Shown: in pieces, positions 25,746 through 34,436 of the stretch
Position numbering within the stretch: the stretch's first letter is position 1
Layout: every line of letters begins with the position of its first letter
From: Saccharothrix sp. S26
Lineage (GTDB): Bacteria; Actinomycetota; Actinomycetes; Mycobacteriales; Pseudonocardiaceae
DNA: 64,000 nt
NCBI RefSeq assembly: GCF_021390395.1
Contig: NZ_JAJUWT010000017.1
Span: 124,001-188,000 of the forward strand
Direction: 5' to 3'
Notes under the pieces: model-generated
What the model was told of the DNA's origin: nothing
Database searches by the model: none
What the model saw: only the letters and a program-made list of their open reading frames with translations
Program-made: the position numbers and the translations under genes

Positions 25746-26612
25746 ATGCGCCCGACACGTCCCACCTGGCGACGACCCGTGGCGCGACGACGCCTCCGAC
25801 CCGCCGGAGTCCTGGGTGTCGTCGCGGCACTGTCGTTGGGTTCCCTGGTCATGACCGGGCCGAGCGCCTCGGCGGCGACGCCCGTGTCCTTCTACATCGC
25901 GGGGGACTCCACCGCGTCCACGTACGTGTCCTCGCTGGCTCCCCGGGCCGGCTGGGGACAGGCGCTGCCGGTGTTCCTCACCTCCGGCGCGGTGGCGGTG
26001 AACGTCGCCAAGTCGGGCGCCAGCTCCAAGAGCTTCATCGACCTCGGTCGGCTCGACCACATCCTGGCCCGGATCAAGCCCGGCGACTACCTGCTCATCT
26101 CGTTCGGGCACAACGACGAGAAGATCGAGGACCCGGCCCGCTACACCGAGCCCTCCACGACCTACAAGTCCTACCTCTCCCAGTACATCGACAAGAGCCG
26201 GGCCAAGGGCGCGAAACCGGTCCTGCTCACCCCGGTGGAACGCCGCCGCTTCACCAGCGCCGGGGTCGTCTCGCCGACGCACGGCGCGTACCCGGCCGCG
26301 ATGCGCGAACTCGCGGCCGCCAAGCGCGTGCCGCTGATCGACCTGACCGCGTCCAGCACGGCGTCGTGGAACCGGGCCGGGGTCGAGGGGACCAAGAAGC
26401 ACTTCCTGCACCTCGCCGCCGGACAACACCCCAACTACCCCGACGGCGTCGCGGACAACACGCACTTCCAGGCGTTCGGCGCGATCGAGGTCGCCCGCCT
26501 CGTCGCCACCGCCCTGCGCGGCCAGGGCATCGCGCCGCCCACCCACTTCCGGCAGCTCACCAGCACCATCCCCGCCGGCTCGATCACCTGGCCCAGCACC
26601 GCGCCGTACTGA
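25746..26612 (+). CDS. Secreted rhamnogalacturonan acetylesterase-like GDSL/SGNH hydrolase
   Basis: The ATG at 25746 gives 288 residues with a twin-arginine-like basic start (RRPVARRRLRP) and a hydrophobic core ending ASAA. The mature part is an SGNH hydrolase: block I GDSTAS (nucleophile Ser), block III SFGHND, and the late DNTHFQAFGA with catalytic Asp and His. This set matches rhamnogalacturonan acetylesterases, which strip acetyl groups from pectin hairy regions. The next gene, 47 bases downstream, is a pectinesterase, which supports the pectin assignment. The two likely form an operon. Confidence 0.88.
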   Translation: MRPTRPTWRRPVARRRLRPAGVLGVVAALSLGSLVMTGPSASAATPVSFYIAGDSTASTYVSSLAPRAGWGQALPVFLTSGAVAVNVAKSGASSKSFIDLGRLDHILARIKPGDYLLISFGHNDEKIEDPARYTEPSTTYKSYLSQYIDKSRAKGAKPVLLTPVERRRFTSAGVVSPTHGAYPAAMRELAAAKRVPLIDLTASSTASWNRAGVEGTKKHFLHLAAGQHPNYPDGVADNTHFQAFGAIEVARLVATALRGQGIAPPTHFRQLTSTIPAGSITWPSTAPY

Positions 26613-26659
26613 CGCCACCGCCCTCGGCGACGTACCCGCACATCGAGGAGAGGTCCACC

Positions 26660-27667
26660 ATGCCCCCGCACGCCACCCGCCGGACCACCGCCGCTGTGAC
26701 GCTGGCCGTCGCACCGCTGGCCGCCATCACGCTGTCCACGCCGGCGCACGCCGCCACGACGGTCACCGTGGCGGCCGACGGCACCGGGAACTACACCACG
26801 ATCCAAGCCGCGCTCGCCGCCGTCCCGTCCGGCTCGGTCATCAACATCAAGCCGGGCACCTACCGCGGCCAGGTGTCCATCCCGGCGAGCAAACCGGGCA
26901 TCTCCCTGCGCGGCACGACCGGCACCTCCACCGACGTCGTGATCACCGGCAGCACGCCCGCGTCCACGGCCGGCACCGCGGGCAGCGCCACCGTGCTGAA
27001 CCTGGCCAAGGACACCAGCGTGACGGGCTTGACCATCGCCAACACCTACGGCGGGCACGACAGCCAGGCGCTGGCCCTGTACGCGGGCGGCGACCGGCAG
27101 GTCTACCGCAACGTCCGCCTGCTGGGCTACCAGGACACGTTCCTGTCCTGGGGCGGAACGGGCAGCGCGCAGGTCCGCCAGTACGTCTACAAGAGCTACA
27201 TCGAAGGCGCGGTCGACTTCATCTACGGCAACGGCGCGCTGGTCATCGACTCCACGACCATCCGCTCGCTCGACCGAGGCAGCAGCAACAACGGCTACAT
27301 CACCGCCGCGGCCACCCACTCGTCCAACCGGTACGGCATCCTGATCACCAGGTCCACGCTGACCGGCCCGGCCGCCGCGCGCACCGTCGCCCTGGGTCGC
27401 TGCTGGCACGCCGGCGGCGCGGCCGACGCGATCGGCCAGGTCCTGGTCCGCGACTCCGCGCTGGGCGGCCACATCCGCCAAACCGGTGCTTGGCAGGACA
27501 TGGGCGGCTTCTCCTGGAAGACCTGCCGCTTCACGGAGTACAACAACAGTGGGGCCGGCGTCAGCACCGGCACCGGCGACCGGCCGCAGATGAGCAGCAC
27601 GACCGCGGCGAACTACACCGCGCAGAAGTACCTGGCCGGCAGCGACGGCTGGAACCCCGTGCAGTAG
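26660..27667 (+). CDS. Secreted pectinesterase (carbohydrate esterase family 8)
   Basis: The ATG at 26660 follows GAGGAGAGG and gives 335 residues with a signal peptide cleaved near AHAA. The mature protein is a right-handed beta-helix pectin methylesterase: GTGNYTTIQAAL at the start, GYQDTFLSW and EGAVDFIYGNGALV carrying the two catalytic Asp residues, and LGRCWH near the end. It removes methyl esters from homogalacturonan. With the acetylesterase upstream it forms a small pectin-deesterifying unit. No polysaccharide lyase or galacturonate transporter is in the window. Confidence 0.92.
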   Translation: MPPHATRRTTAAVTLAVAPLAAITLSTPAHAATTVTVAADGTGNYTTIQAALAAVPSGSVINIKPGTYRGQVSIPASKPGISLRGTTGTSTDVVITGSTPASTAGTAGSATVLNLAKDTSVTGLTIANTYGGHDSQALALYAGGDRQVYRNVRLLGYQDTFLSWGGTGSAQVRQYVYKSYIEGAVDFIYGNGALVIDSTTIRSLDRGSSNNGYITAAATHSSNRYGILITRSTLTGPAAARTVALGRCWHAGGAADAIGQVLVRDSALGGHIRQTGAWQDMGGFSWKTCRFTEYNNSGAGVSTGTGDRPQMSSTTAANYTAQKYLAGSDGWNPVQ

Positions 27668-27686
27668 GCGCGGCATCCGGGACGTC

Positions 27687-28177
27687 GTGATCCCCGCGGA
27701 GAACCCGCTCTTCCGGACCACGGCGGCGCCCGGTGACGCCTCGCTCGGGTGTTGCTCGACAACGCCTGGTTCGACGCGACAGCGCCGTTCCACCCGACCA
27801 CCGTGGGCATCGCGTCACGGCTCGGCCCGCGACGAGCGGAGGACCAACCGGGAACGCGACATCGCCATCTCGTACGCGAGCGACCGGGTGCTCACCAGCC
27901 GGCTGCCCCAGCTCCGGGCGCAGGGGCGGGACGTGTTCGTCTCGGCCGGGCTCGACCCGGACGACGACAGCCGGGACACGACCACCGCGGCGGGCACCGG
28001 CAACAGCGCCGGTCGGGCGGTGATCGCGAGCGGGAGTTCGACACTCCACAGTGGAGCATCGCTCGGCCGTACTCGTTCCGCGACCCCGACGAGTTCGACG
28101 CGCCGTTCGACCGGGAGACGTCGGACCACCCCGACTACCCGTCGACCTCGGCGGCGATGAGCGGCGAGGTGTCATAA
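27687..28177 (+). pseudogene. Decayed fragment resembling vanadium-haloperoxidase-like (DUF6851-type) protein
   Basis: Protein-like pieces lie in order but in alternating frames. The first is NPLFRTTAAPGDASLG from about 27702. A second frame has LLDNAWFDATAPFHPTTVG from about 27752. The first frame resumes with RERDIAISYASDRVL and FVSAGLDPDDDSRDTTTA. The second frame returns with FDTPQWSIARPYSFRDPDEF and DHPDYPSTSAAMSG near 28155. Together they recall a secreted phosphatase/haloperoxidase-superfamily protein of several hundred residues, now with at least three frameshifts and a large internal deletion. No complete reading frame remains. The family name is from memory of its motifs; the broken coding nature is what the sequence shows. 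Confidence 0.55.
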
Positions 28178-28266
28178 AGGCCCGGCAAGACGTCCAGACG
28201 ATGTCCAGTACCCGTCCAGAACCGGCTGAAAGCTTGTGGTCAGCAGGAAACCAGGACGGGGTGGAC

Positions 28267-29394
28267 ATGAGATCGAAACACATCGGCAGGAGAATTCCGG
28301 CAGTGACCGCGGCAATGGCGCTCGTGCTGCTCGGTGCGCTGGGGAACACGTTGCCGGCAGGGGCCGCGGCTGCCGGCAGCGCACCCGGCATCGACGTCCA
28401 GGCGGCCACCGCCGCACCCGGCGTGTCCGCGCAGAAGCCGGACGCCGCCAAACGACCCGCCGGCCCGCGATCGGTGACCGAACTCGCGAACGGCTCCGCG
28501 CTCGCGCTGCGCCCGCGGGTCGCCGGCAAGACGCCGGAGATGGTCGGCGCGGCGCAAGTGGAAGACGCCGGCTGCACGCCCTACATCAGCGGGTCGATCA
28601 GCAAGTCCGGGCTCAACGTGCGGATCGACTACCTGGCGGAGGTCGTCTGCAACTTCTACCTCGCGGGAGCAGGGCAGGCGTACGTGATCGAGCGGACGTC
28701 GGGCTCGCCGTACAACGGGCAGGTGGTCGCGGCCGCGGCGCCGTTCTCGTTCGCCAACGGCTACTACGGCTACAGCTACGGCGCGGTGCTCATCGACGGG
28801 AAGGTCTACGACGGCGGCGCGCAGGTGGAGATCGGCTTCAACCTGGCGCTGCGGGCGTACGGCGGCGTCTGGACCGGCTGCCTGGCGCTGCCCAACGGGC
28901 TGCGCTACCTGAGCGCCTGCGCGGGCCTCGGCACCGACACCGTCTCGGTCTCGATCGGGTCCGGCGAGGTCGCCACCGGCCTCGCGCCCAACCGGCTGGC
29001 GGTGCTGGAGAGCTTGACCTCGCCCGGTTCCGCGAGCTACGACGCGTGGAACATCGGGCGCTTCTACCCGAACTACGCGGCCTACGAGTTCGACTGGAAC
29101 ACCAACTACTGCAGCTGGGCGCCGGACAACCCGCTCGGGTTCACCTTCGAGTCGGCCTGCGCCCGCCACGACTTCGGCTACCGCAACTACAAGGCCGCCC
29201 AGCGCTTCGAGGCCAACAAGAACCGAATAGACCTCGCGTTCTACGGTGACCTGCAACGGGTGTGCGCCAACTACGGTGACGCGGTGCGTCCCGCGTGCTA
29301 CGCCCTGGCGACCGTCTACTACGAGGCGGTCCAATCCCTGGGCTACCGGGCCGACACCCCCGGGCCGACCGACGACCACCGCGTCCTCGCCTGA
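28267..29394 (+). CDS. Secreted prokaryotic phospholipase A2
   Basis: The ATG at 28267 gives 375 residues with a signal peptide (MRSKHIGRRIP then a hydrophobic core ending AGAAAA). The C-terminal part (about 265-370) is a prokaryotic phospholipase A2 domain. FDWNTNYCSWAPDN is followed by the catalytic His-Asp pair in CARHDFGYRN, and paired cysteines are probably disulfide-bonded. The N-terminal about 200 mature residues are an extra domain with its own Cys pairs (AGCTPYISGS, VVCNFYL) that I do not recognise. Typical streptomycete enzymes are about 120 residues, so this is a long two-domain form. A strong hairpin follows. Confidence 0.85.
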   Translation: MRSKHIGRRIPAVTAAMALVLLGALGNTLPAGAAAAGSAPGIDVQAATAAPGVSAQKPDAAKRPAGPRSVTELANGSALALRPRVAGKTPEMVGAAQVEDAGCTPYISGSISKSGLNVRIDYLAEVVCNFYLAGAGQAYVIERTSGSPYNGQVVAAAAPFSFANGYYGYSYGAVLIDGKVYDGGAQVEIGFNLALRAYGGVWTGCLALPNGLRYLSACAGLGTDTVSVSIGSGEVATGLAPNRLAVLESLTSPGSASYDAWNIGRFYPNYAAYEFDWNTNYCSWAPDNPLGFTFESACARHDFGYRNYKAAQRFEANKNRIDLAFYGDLQRVCANYGDAVRPACYALATVYYEAVQSLGYRADTPGPTDDHRVLA

Positions 29395-29408
29395 CCTGAC
29401 CCCTACCA

Positions 29409-29442
29409 CCTCACGGCGGAGCCCTCGCGCTCCGCCGTGAGG
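29409..29442. terminator. Bidirectional hairpin terminator
   Basis: CCTCACGGCGGAG (29409-29421) and CTCCGCCGTGAGG (29430-29442) form a perfect 13-bp stem with an 8-base loop in the gap between the convergent phospholipase and AarF-kinase genes. Confidence 0.8.
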
Positions 29443-29469
29443 CCGTTCACGTGGTGCCGCGGACGCGCG

Positions 29470-30978
29470 TCAAGTCCCGCCGTTCCGGGAAGAGCCGTTC
29501 TTCAGATATCCGACTGCCGCAACGCCGATCGCCAGCAGCACCAGCCGGGTGAAGGAGGGGTTGGCCCCGAGCCCGTTGCCGGACTCCACCGGCAGTTGCA
29601 GTTCGCGGTCCGCCAGGTCGCGGAGGATTCCCCGCGCCTGGTTGTAGCTTCCTTCGGCGGTCAACAGCAGCTCGGTCATGGCGCGCGCGACCTGGGCCTC
29701 GGACAGCGTTTCGCACGCCAGGTCCACCATGATGTCGGCGAGCTGGTCGCGGAAGACCTCCGCGGCGGACAGCTCGGGGGCCAGGCAGCGGATCGAGCCC
29801 TCCATGTTGGCGAACGACTTGCCCAAGAGCGGCACGGCGGGGTTGGTCTTGATGCGGCGCAGGGTGGAGTGGCGCAGCACGGTGGTCAGCGTGAGCCCGA
29901 AGTCGAGCTCCGCCAGCGTCGCGGTCGCCGCCTTGGGCACCAACGCGGCGACGTCGCTGGTGAACCCGCCGATGTCGGCCCGGCGGGTCGGTTTCCCCAT
30001 CTCGATCCACGCCTTGGCCGCGCCGTCGCCGTCGTTCTGCACGATGTTGATCAGGGTGAGGGCCAGCTTGAGGCTGAGCGGCCGGTCCAGGCGGCCGACC
30101 ATGCCCCAGTCGATCAGGGCGGCCGGGTGGCCGGGCGCGACGAACACGTTGCCGGGGTGCGGGTCGGCGTGGAAGATCCGCTCGACGAAGTACCCGCGGT
30201 ACATGAACGCCATCAGGTCGTGGGCGATGGCGAGGCGCTCGTGCCGGGTGAATTCGCCGCGATCGACGTCGCGGATGGAACGCCCCGGCGCCAGATCCTG
30301 CACCAGCACCCTCGGTGTCGCCCTGACGACCTCCGGCACGGTGAGGTGGGCGAAGTCCTCGGTGGCCTTCCTGCCGATGTCCATCTGCCGCGCTTCGACG
30401 GTGAAGTCGAGTTCGCCGCGCACGGCGTCGAAGATGAGGTCGAGCATCGCCCTGAAGTCGATGACGGCGTTGAACTCCGGCCACAGCCGCGCCGACCACC
30501 GGGCGGCGCGGCGCAGCACCGCCATGTCCGCTTCGACGACGGACCGCACCCCGGGCCGCTGCACCTTCACCGCCACGGGCCGGCCGTCGGGCATGTCGGC
30601 GCGGTAGACCTGCGCCAACGACGCCGAGCCCAGCGGGCGCTCGGCGTCGAAGCACCGGAAGCCCCGACGCCACCCGGCGCCCAACTCCTCCTCCAGCACC
30701 CGCGCGAACCCGTCGAACGGGGCGGCGGGCACGTTGTCGTGCAGGCCTGCCAGCTCCTCGATCATGGCCTCGGAGACGAGGTCGGGCCGGGTGGACAGGA
30801 CCTGTCCGAGCTTGATGTACAGCGGACCGAGTGCTTCGAGGGCTTGTCGCACCGCCACGGCTCGCCGTCGCGAGCGCGGGTGCCGCCCACCTCCCGCCGT
30901 TGCGCGGCCGGAGAGGGCCACGCGCGTGAGCGTCACGGCGATCAGCGTCGCCCGTGCCGGGTTCAACGCGGATCGCAA
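29470..30978 (-). CDS. AarF/UbiB (ABC1/ADCK) family atypical kinase
   Basis: The 502-residue protein shows the ABC1 family hallmarks: the KxGQ element in YIKLGQVLSTRPDL, ADMPDGRPVAVKVQRPGV with the conserved Lys, the catalytic HADPHPGNVF and the metal-binding IDWGMVGRL. A hydrophobic C-terminal segment (FTRLVLLAIGVAAVGYL) may anchor it. Relatives support ubiquinone or other isoprenoid-lipid metabolism as ATPases or lipid-extracting kinases. It overlaps the PhaR-like gene upstream by 16 bases, so it is co-translated with putative storage-granule genes. Its substrate is unknown. Confidence 0.88.
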   Translation of the reverse strand: MRSALNPARATLIAVTLTRVALSGRATAGGGRHPRSRRRAVAVRQALEALGPLYIKLGQVLSTRPDLVSEAMIEELAGLHDNVPAAPFDGFARVLEEELGAGWRRGFRCFDAERPLGSASLAQVYRADMPDGRPVAVKVQRPGVRSVVEADMAVLRRAARWSARLWPEFNAVIDFRAMLDLIFDAVRGELDFTVEARQMDIGRKATEDFAHLTVPEVVRATPRVLVQDLAPGRSIRDVDRGEFTRHERLAIAHDLMAFMYRGYFVERIFHADPHPGNVFVAPGHPAALIDWGMVGRLDRPLSLKLALTLINIVQNDGDGAAKAWIEMGKPTRRADIGGFTSDVAALVPKAATATLAELDFGLTLTTVLRHSTLRRIKTNPAVPLLGKSFANMEGSIRCLAPELSAAEVFRDQLADIMVDLACETLSEAQVARAMTELLLTAEGSYNQARGILRDLADRELQLPVESGNGLGANPSFTRLVLLAIGVAAVGYLKNGSSRNGGT

Positions 30979-31259
30979 CCGGGGCGACGCGAGCCGATCA
31001 GCCCCTCCGCGAACTGCGCGAGGGACGAGCGCCCGTCGGGGCCGTCACGTCGTCCGCCCGGACCGAGCGGCACTCCCATCACGCGGGCGAGGACCTCGAT
31101 CGTGCAGTCGGCTCCCGTGTCACGCCGGTGAGCCCGGAACGGCCGCCCGGCGCGGAGGTCGTCCAGGACCTCCGAGTCGGTGACCGGTCGCCGCCCCGCC
31201 ACGTCGGTGAGGCCGCCGTCCCGCTCGCGCACGAGCACGCGCCTTGCCCCCATGCCCAC
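30963..31259 (-). CDS. PhaR-like polyhydroxyalkanoate regulator (N-terminal domain only)
   Basis: This 98-residue protein resembles the PHB/PHA accumulation regulator DNA-binding domain. LVRERDGGLTDVAGRRPVTD mirrors the R-x-Y-x-N-x-x-L-Y-D-T...Y-V-T-L pattern, DLRAGRPFRAHRRDTGADCT mirrors R-x-G-x-x-F-x-V-x-D-x-x-T-G-x-D-x-T, and IEVLARVM matches the closing helix. The second domain found in proteobacterial PhaR is replaced by a short tail. PhaR proteins bind both DNA and PHA granules. It lies between a phasin-like gene upstream and the AarF kinase gene, with which it overlaps. Confidence 0.65.
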   Translation of the reverse strand: MGMGARRVLVRERDGGLTDVAGRRPVTDSEVLDDLRAGRPFRAHRRDTGADCTIEVLARVMGVPLGPGGRRDGPDGRSSLAQFAEGLIGSRRPGCDPR

Positions 31260-31292
31260 CCACTTCGTCCGAGCCCGCGCCGCGGGCGTGGT

Positions 31293-31616
31293 TCAGCTGG
31301 TCCGCGCCGCCTGGGGCTGCTCCTCGGCCGACGACAGCCGGGAGATCTTCTCGGCCAGCTCGTCGAGCTGTTCCCGCAACAGCGCGAGTTCCTGTCGGTC
31401 GTCGTCGCGGCCACGGGCGGCGTCGCGGTCGTCACGGTCGCGCTCGTCCTCGCGGAACGTCCGCCGGGCGGTGCCGCGCAGGTCGCGCTCGACCTCGTCG
31501 CCGCGGTCGAGCACGTCGTCGATGAAGTCCTTGGTGTCGTCGACGAGGTTGCCGAGGAACCTGGTCAACCCGACCCGTCCGGCGGGCCTGGTGGTCCTGC
31601 TGGTGGTCACCCTCAT
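31293..31616 (-). CDS. Phasin-like small coiled-coil protein
   Basis: The ATG at 31616 (a GTG sits directly before it) gives 107 residues, closely preceded by AGGGAG. The middle is highly charged (many Asp, Arg and Glu, including REDERDRDDRD). The C-terminal part, ELALLREQLDELAEKISRL, is a clear coiled coil. Small charged coiled-coil proteins of this kind coat polyhydroxyalkanoate granules in actinobacteria. The PhaR-like gene is 33 bases downstream, which is the main support. Its promoter region is shared with the divergent WS/DGAT gene. Confidence 0.5.
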   Translation of the reverse strand: MRVTTSRTTRPAGRVGLTRFLGNLVDDTKDFIDDVLDRGDEVERDLRGTARRTFREDERDRDDRDAARGRDDDRQELALLREQLDELAEKISRLSSAEEQPQAARTS

Positions 31617-32073
31617 CACTCCCTTGGCCTTCTATCCGGTCGCGCGAACTTTCCGATCACGCTGGCACGACGAATGTCGGGGTCCATTTTGCTCGCATCC
31701 CGCGTCGGCGACCACGGCACTTTTGTTCTGCCCCCATCGGGAGGGTGGCCGGGCGGGGTGGCATATTTGCGTATCGTTTGGCCTCGCCCTTCCAGGGCAG
31801 CCCACTGCCGGTCCGGAACCGTCCGAGTGCACGCAGGGTCAAGGCATCCGAGCCGCGGTGCGGCCGCCCGGGCGTTGCCGTTAGCCGGGATGGCTTCGCA
31901 CAAAGGTACCTCTTCCGGGGGTGCGGCCGGCCACGGGTGCCGGCCGAAGGTGCCACACCAATGGGGGTACACATAGCCGGCGAATGTATGTGAGATGAAA
32001 GTGTCGAAGCGCGGCACGTCTGCGAATGTCGCTCGATCAGCTCGATTCCCCTCAACGAATTCCAGGGAGAAGC
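31617..32073. promoter_or_regulatory. Divergent control region between granule genes and lipid-synthase operon
   Basis: No gene is seen in these roughly 450 bases, which separate the minus-strand phasin/PhaR/AarF unit from the plus-strand lipid operon. CACATA (31970-31975) and TATGTG (31987-31992) form an inverted repeat with an 11-base spacer about 80 bases upstream of the WS/DGAT start, a possible regulator site. The region is less GC-rich than the genes around it. Confidence 0.45.
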
Positions 32074-33537
32074 ATGGCCGAACGCGGAACAGGGGCACCC
32101 GCCCGCGCCGTCTGGCGTGCGCCGGTCGAGATGAACGCCCTGGAGACGTTGTTCTGGCGCGCGGAGAACCACCTGGGGATGCGGTCGAACATGCTGGGCG
32201 TCTTCGTGCTCGACCGGTGCCCCGACTGGGAGCGGTTCGTGGACAGGCACGAGTGGAGCAGCCGGATCGTGCCCCGGTTGCGCCACCGGGCCTTGGAACC
32301 GCCGCTGAGGCTGGGACGCCCGTTCTGGGTGGTGGACCGGACCTTCGACGTGCGCAACCACGTGCGCCGGGTGCGGCTGCCCGAGCCCGGCACGGCCCGC
32401 CAACTGCTCGACCTCGCCCAGGCGGTCGCTTCCACGCCCCTGCCACCGGAACGCCCGCTGTGGGAGGTGACGCTGGTGGAGGGGCTCGACGACGGTCGGG
32501 GTGGCCGGGCCGCCTACCTGCTCAAGCTGCACCACAGCCTCAGTGACGGCCTGGGCGCGGCGCAGTTGGCCACGGTCGTGCTGGACGACGCGACGACCTC
32601 GATGGACGAGCCCGCTCTGCCGCCGGCGCCCGAAGCGCGGCCCGCCGTCGCCATCGCACTGCTCACCGGTCGCTTCGCCAGGAACCTGTTCAGGGTGGTC
32701 CCGGCACTGCTTCGCGCCGCCGGTGGGATCCGCGCGACGCGGGGCAACCCCAAGCCAGGGTTCGCCCTGCCACCGGTCGACCGCGTCACCGACGGCTTGA
32801 TGTCGTTCGCCCGGGCCACGTTGCTGCCACCGGTCCCCGCGTCACCACTGCTGCGGGCACGCAGCCACGCGGTGCACTTCGACACCTTGGAGTTCCCCGT
32901 GCGGGCGCTCAGGGCGGGGGGCAAGGCCGGAGGCGGTACCTTGAACGACGCCTTCGTGGCAGGCCTCATGGGCGGCTTCGAGCGGTACCACCACCGCTTC
33001 GGGCTGGACTTGCCCGCGGTCCCGTTCCTGATCCCGATCAGCGTGCGCCGGCGCGACGACCTGCCGGCCGGGAACCGGCTGGCCAGCACGCGGTTGGCCA
33101 TGCCGGTGTCGGGCCTGAGCGCGGTCGAGCGGATCGCCGAGTCCCGCAGGCGGGTGGCCGCGGTGCGCACCAAACCGGTGCTGCGGGCGCTGGACCTGCT
33201 CACCCGCCCGATCACGCCGCTGCCCGGACCCCTGGTGAGGTTCGTGTTCACCCAGATGTTCCGCGGCAACGACCTGATCGCCACCAACTTCCCCGGTGTG
33301 CCGGGGGAGTTCCGCCTGGCCGGGGCGAAGGTGCTGGGCGTCTCGCCGTTCCCCCCGCTGCTGCGCGGGGCGACGAGCATCGCGCTGACCACGTACGGGG
33401 ACCGCTGCCACATCGGGATCACGCTCGACACCGGCGCGTTCACCGAGCCGGACGCGTTCGTCGCCGCGCTGCGGGAGAGCTTCGAGGAGATCCTCGCCCT
33501 CGCCCCCGACACCGCCGCCGCGTCCACGACCGCCTGA
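32074..33537 (+). CDS. Wax ester synthase/diacylglycerol acyltransferase (WS/DGAT)
   Basis: The ATG at 32074, after AGGGAG, gives 487 residues. The condensation-type active site HHSLSDG (His153, His154, Asp158) is the intact HHxxxDG motif. Other WS/DGAT features are NALETLFWRAE near the N-terminus, PLWEVTLVEGL before the active site, and NFPGVPGEFRLAGAKV in the C-terminal half. These enzymes join an acyl-CoA to a fatty alcohol or diacylglycerol at the membrane. It is the first gene of the operon that goes on to a ketoreductase, AT-ACP and iterative synthase, so here it may release or esterify the synthase product rather than make ordinary storage lipid (inference). Confidence 0.9.
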   Translation: MAERGTGAPARAVWRAPVEMNALETLFWRAENHLGMRSNMLGVFVLDRCPDWERFVDRHEWSSRIVPRLRHRALEPPLRLGRPFWVVDRTFDVRNHVRRVRLPEPGTARQLLDLAQAVASTPLPPERPLWEVTLVEGLDDGRGGRAAYLLKLHHSLSDGLGAAQLATVVLDDATTSMDEPALPPAPEARPAVAIALLTGRFARNLFRVVPALLRAAGGIRATRGNPKPGFALPPVDRVTDGLMSFARATLLPPVPASPLLRARSHAVHFDTLEFPVRALRAGGKAGGGTLNDAFVAGLMGGFERYHHRFGLDLPAVPFLIPISVRRRDDLPAGNRLASTRLAMPVSGLSAVERIAESRRRVAAVRTKPVLRALDLLTRPITPLPGPLVRFVFTQMFRGNDLIATNFPGVPGEFRLAGAKVLGVSPFPPLLRGATSIALTTYGDRCHIGITLDTGAFTEPDAFVAALRESFEEILALAPDTAAASTTA

Positions 33538-33579
33538 GCACCGCCACAGCCGACCCGCGCACCGCGAACCGGAGGACCC

Positions 33580-34404
33580 ATGGCGTCCGCGTTGGACTCG
33601 TTCGACCTGAAGGGCAAGACGGCACTCGTGACCGGGGCGTCAAGGGGGATCGGCAGGGCGATCGCCACCGGGTTGGCCGAGGCGGGCGCGGACGTCGCGC
33701 TGCTCGCGCGCAACACGACCGAGCTCGAGCGCCTGGCCGGGGAGGTGGAGGCACTGGGCCGCCGGGCGCTCGTCCTCACCTGCGACGTCAACGACGGCGA
33801 CCAGATCCGCCGGGCCGCGCGGTCGACGTTCGCGGAGTTCGGCGCCCTGGACGTCCTGGTCAACAACGCGGGGGGCATCGGTCACGCCGGCCCGTTCCTG
33901 GATCTGGGGTTCGACGACTGGACGCGGGTGCTGCGGCTGAACCTGGAATCCACCGTCCACGCCTGCCACGTGTTCGGCGCGCACATGGTCGAGCGCGGCG
34001 GCGGCTCGGTCATCAACGTCTCGTCGATCGCCGGCCTCGGGGGCACCCCCATGCTCGCGCACTACGCCGTCACCAAGGCCGCCGTCATCTCGCTGACGCG
34101 GACGCTGGCCGCCGAGTGGGCTGCCGCGGGGGTGCGGGTGAACGCCCTGGCGCCGGGCTGGGTGCGGACCGACCTGACCAGCACCTTCTTCGCCGACCCC
34201 GACGCGAGCGCGGGGCTGTTGGCGGCGGTGCCCTCCGGCGCGTTCGGCGACCCGTCGGACGTGGTCGGGTCGGTGGTCTACCTGGCCGGTGACGCCTCGC
34301 GCGGTGTCACCGGCAGCTGCCTGGTCGCCGACGGCGGCACGACCTGCTACGTCGGCGGGCCGCAGCTCCTCGGCTTCCTCCAGCACGGTCGCATCCCCGT
34401 CTGA
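33580..34404 (+). CDS. FabG-like short-chain dehydrogenase/ketoreductase
   Basis: The 274-residue protein is a classical SDR. TGASRGIGRA binds the cofactor (Arg suggests NADPH), NNAGG follows, and SSIAGLGGTPMLAHYAVTK carries Ser and the Y-x3-K pair of ketoreductases. It probably reduces a beta-ketoacyl-ACP or related ketone. It lies 42 bases after WS/DGAT and 32 bases before the AT-ACP gene in the same direction. Because the big synthase already has its own ketoreductase domain, this stand-alone enzyme may act on a different position or on a released product. Confidence 0.88.
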   Translation: MASALDSFDLKGKTALVTGASRGIGRAIATGLAEAGADVALLARNTTELERLAGEVEALGRRALVLTCDVNDGDQIRRAARSTFAEFGALDVLVNNAGGIGHAGPFLDLGFDDWTRVLRLNLESTVHACHVFGAHMVERGGGSVINVSSIAGLGGTPMLAHYAVTKAAVISLTRTLAAEWAAAGVRVNALAPGWVRTDLTSTFFADPDASAGLLAAVPSGAFGDPSDVVGSVVYLAGDASRGVTGSCLVADGGTTCYVGGPQLLGFLQHGRIPV

Positions 34405-34436
34405 GCCCACCACGGATACCTCCGGAGGCCCCACCA

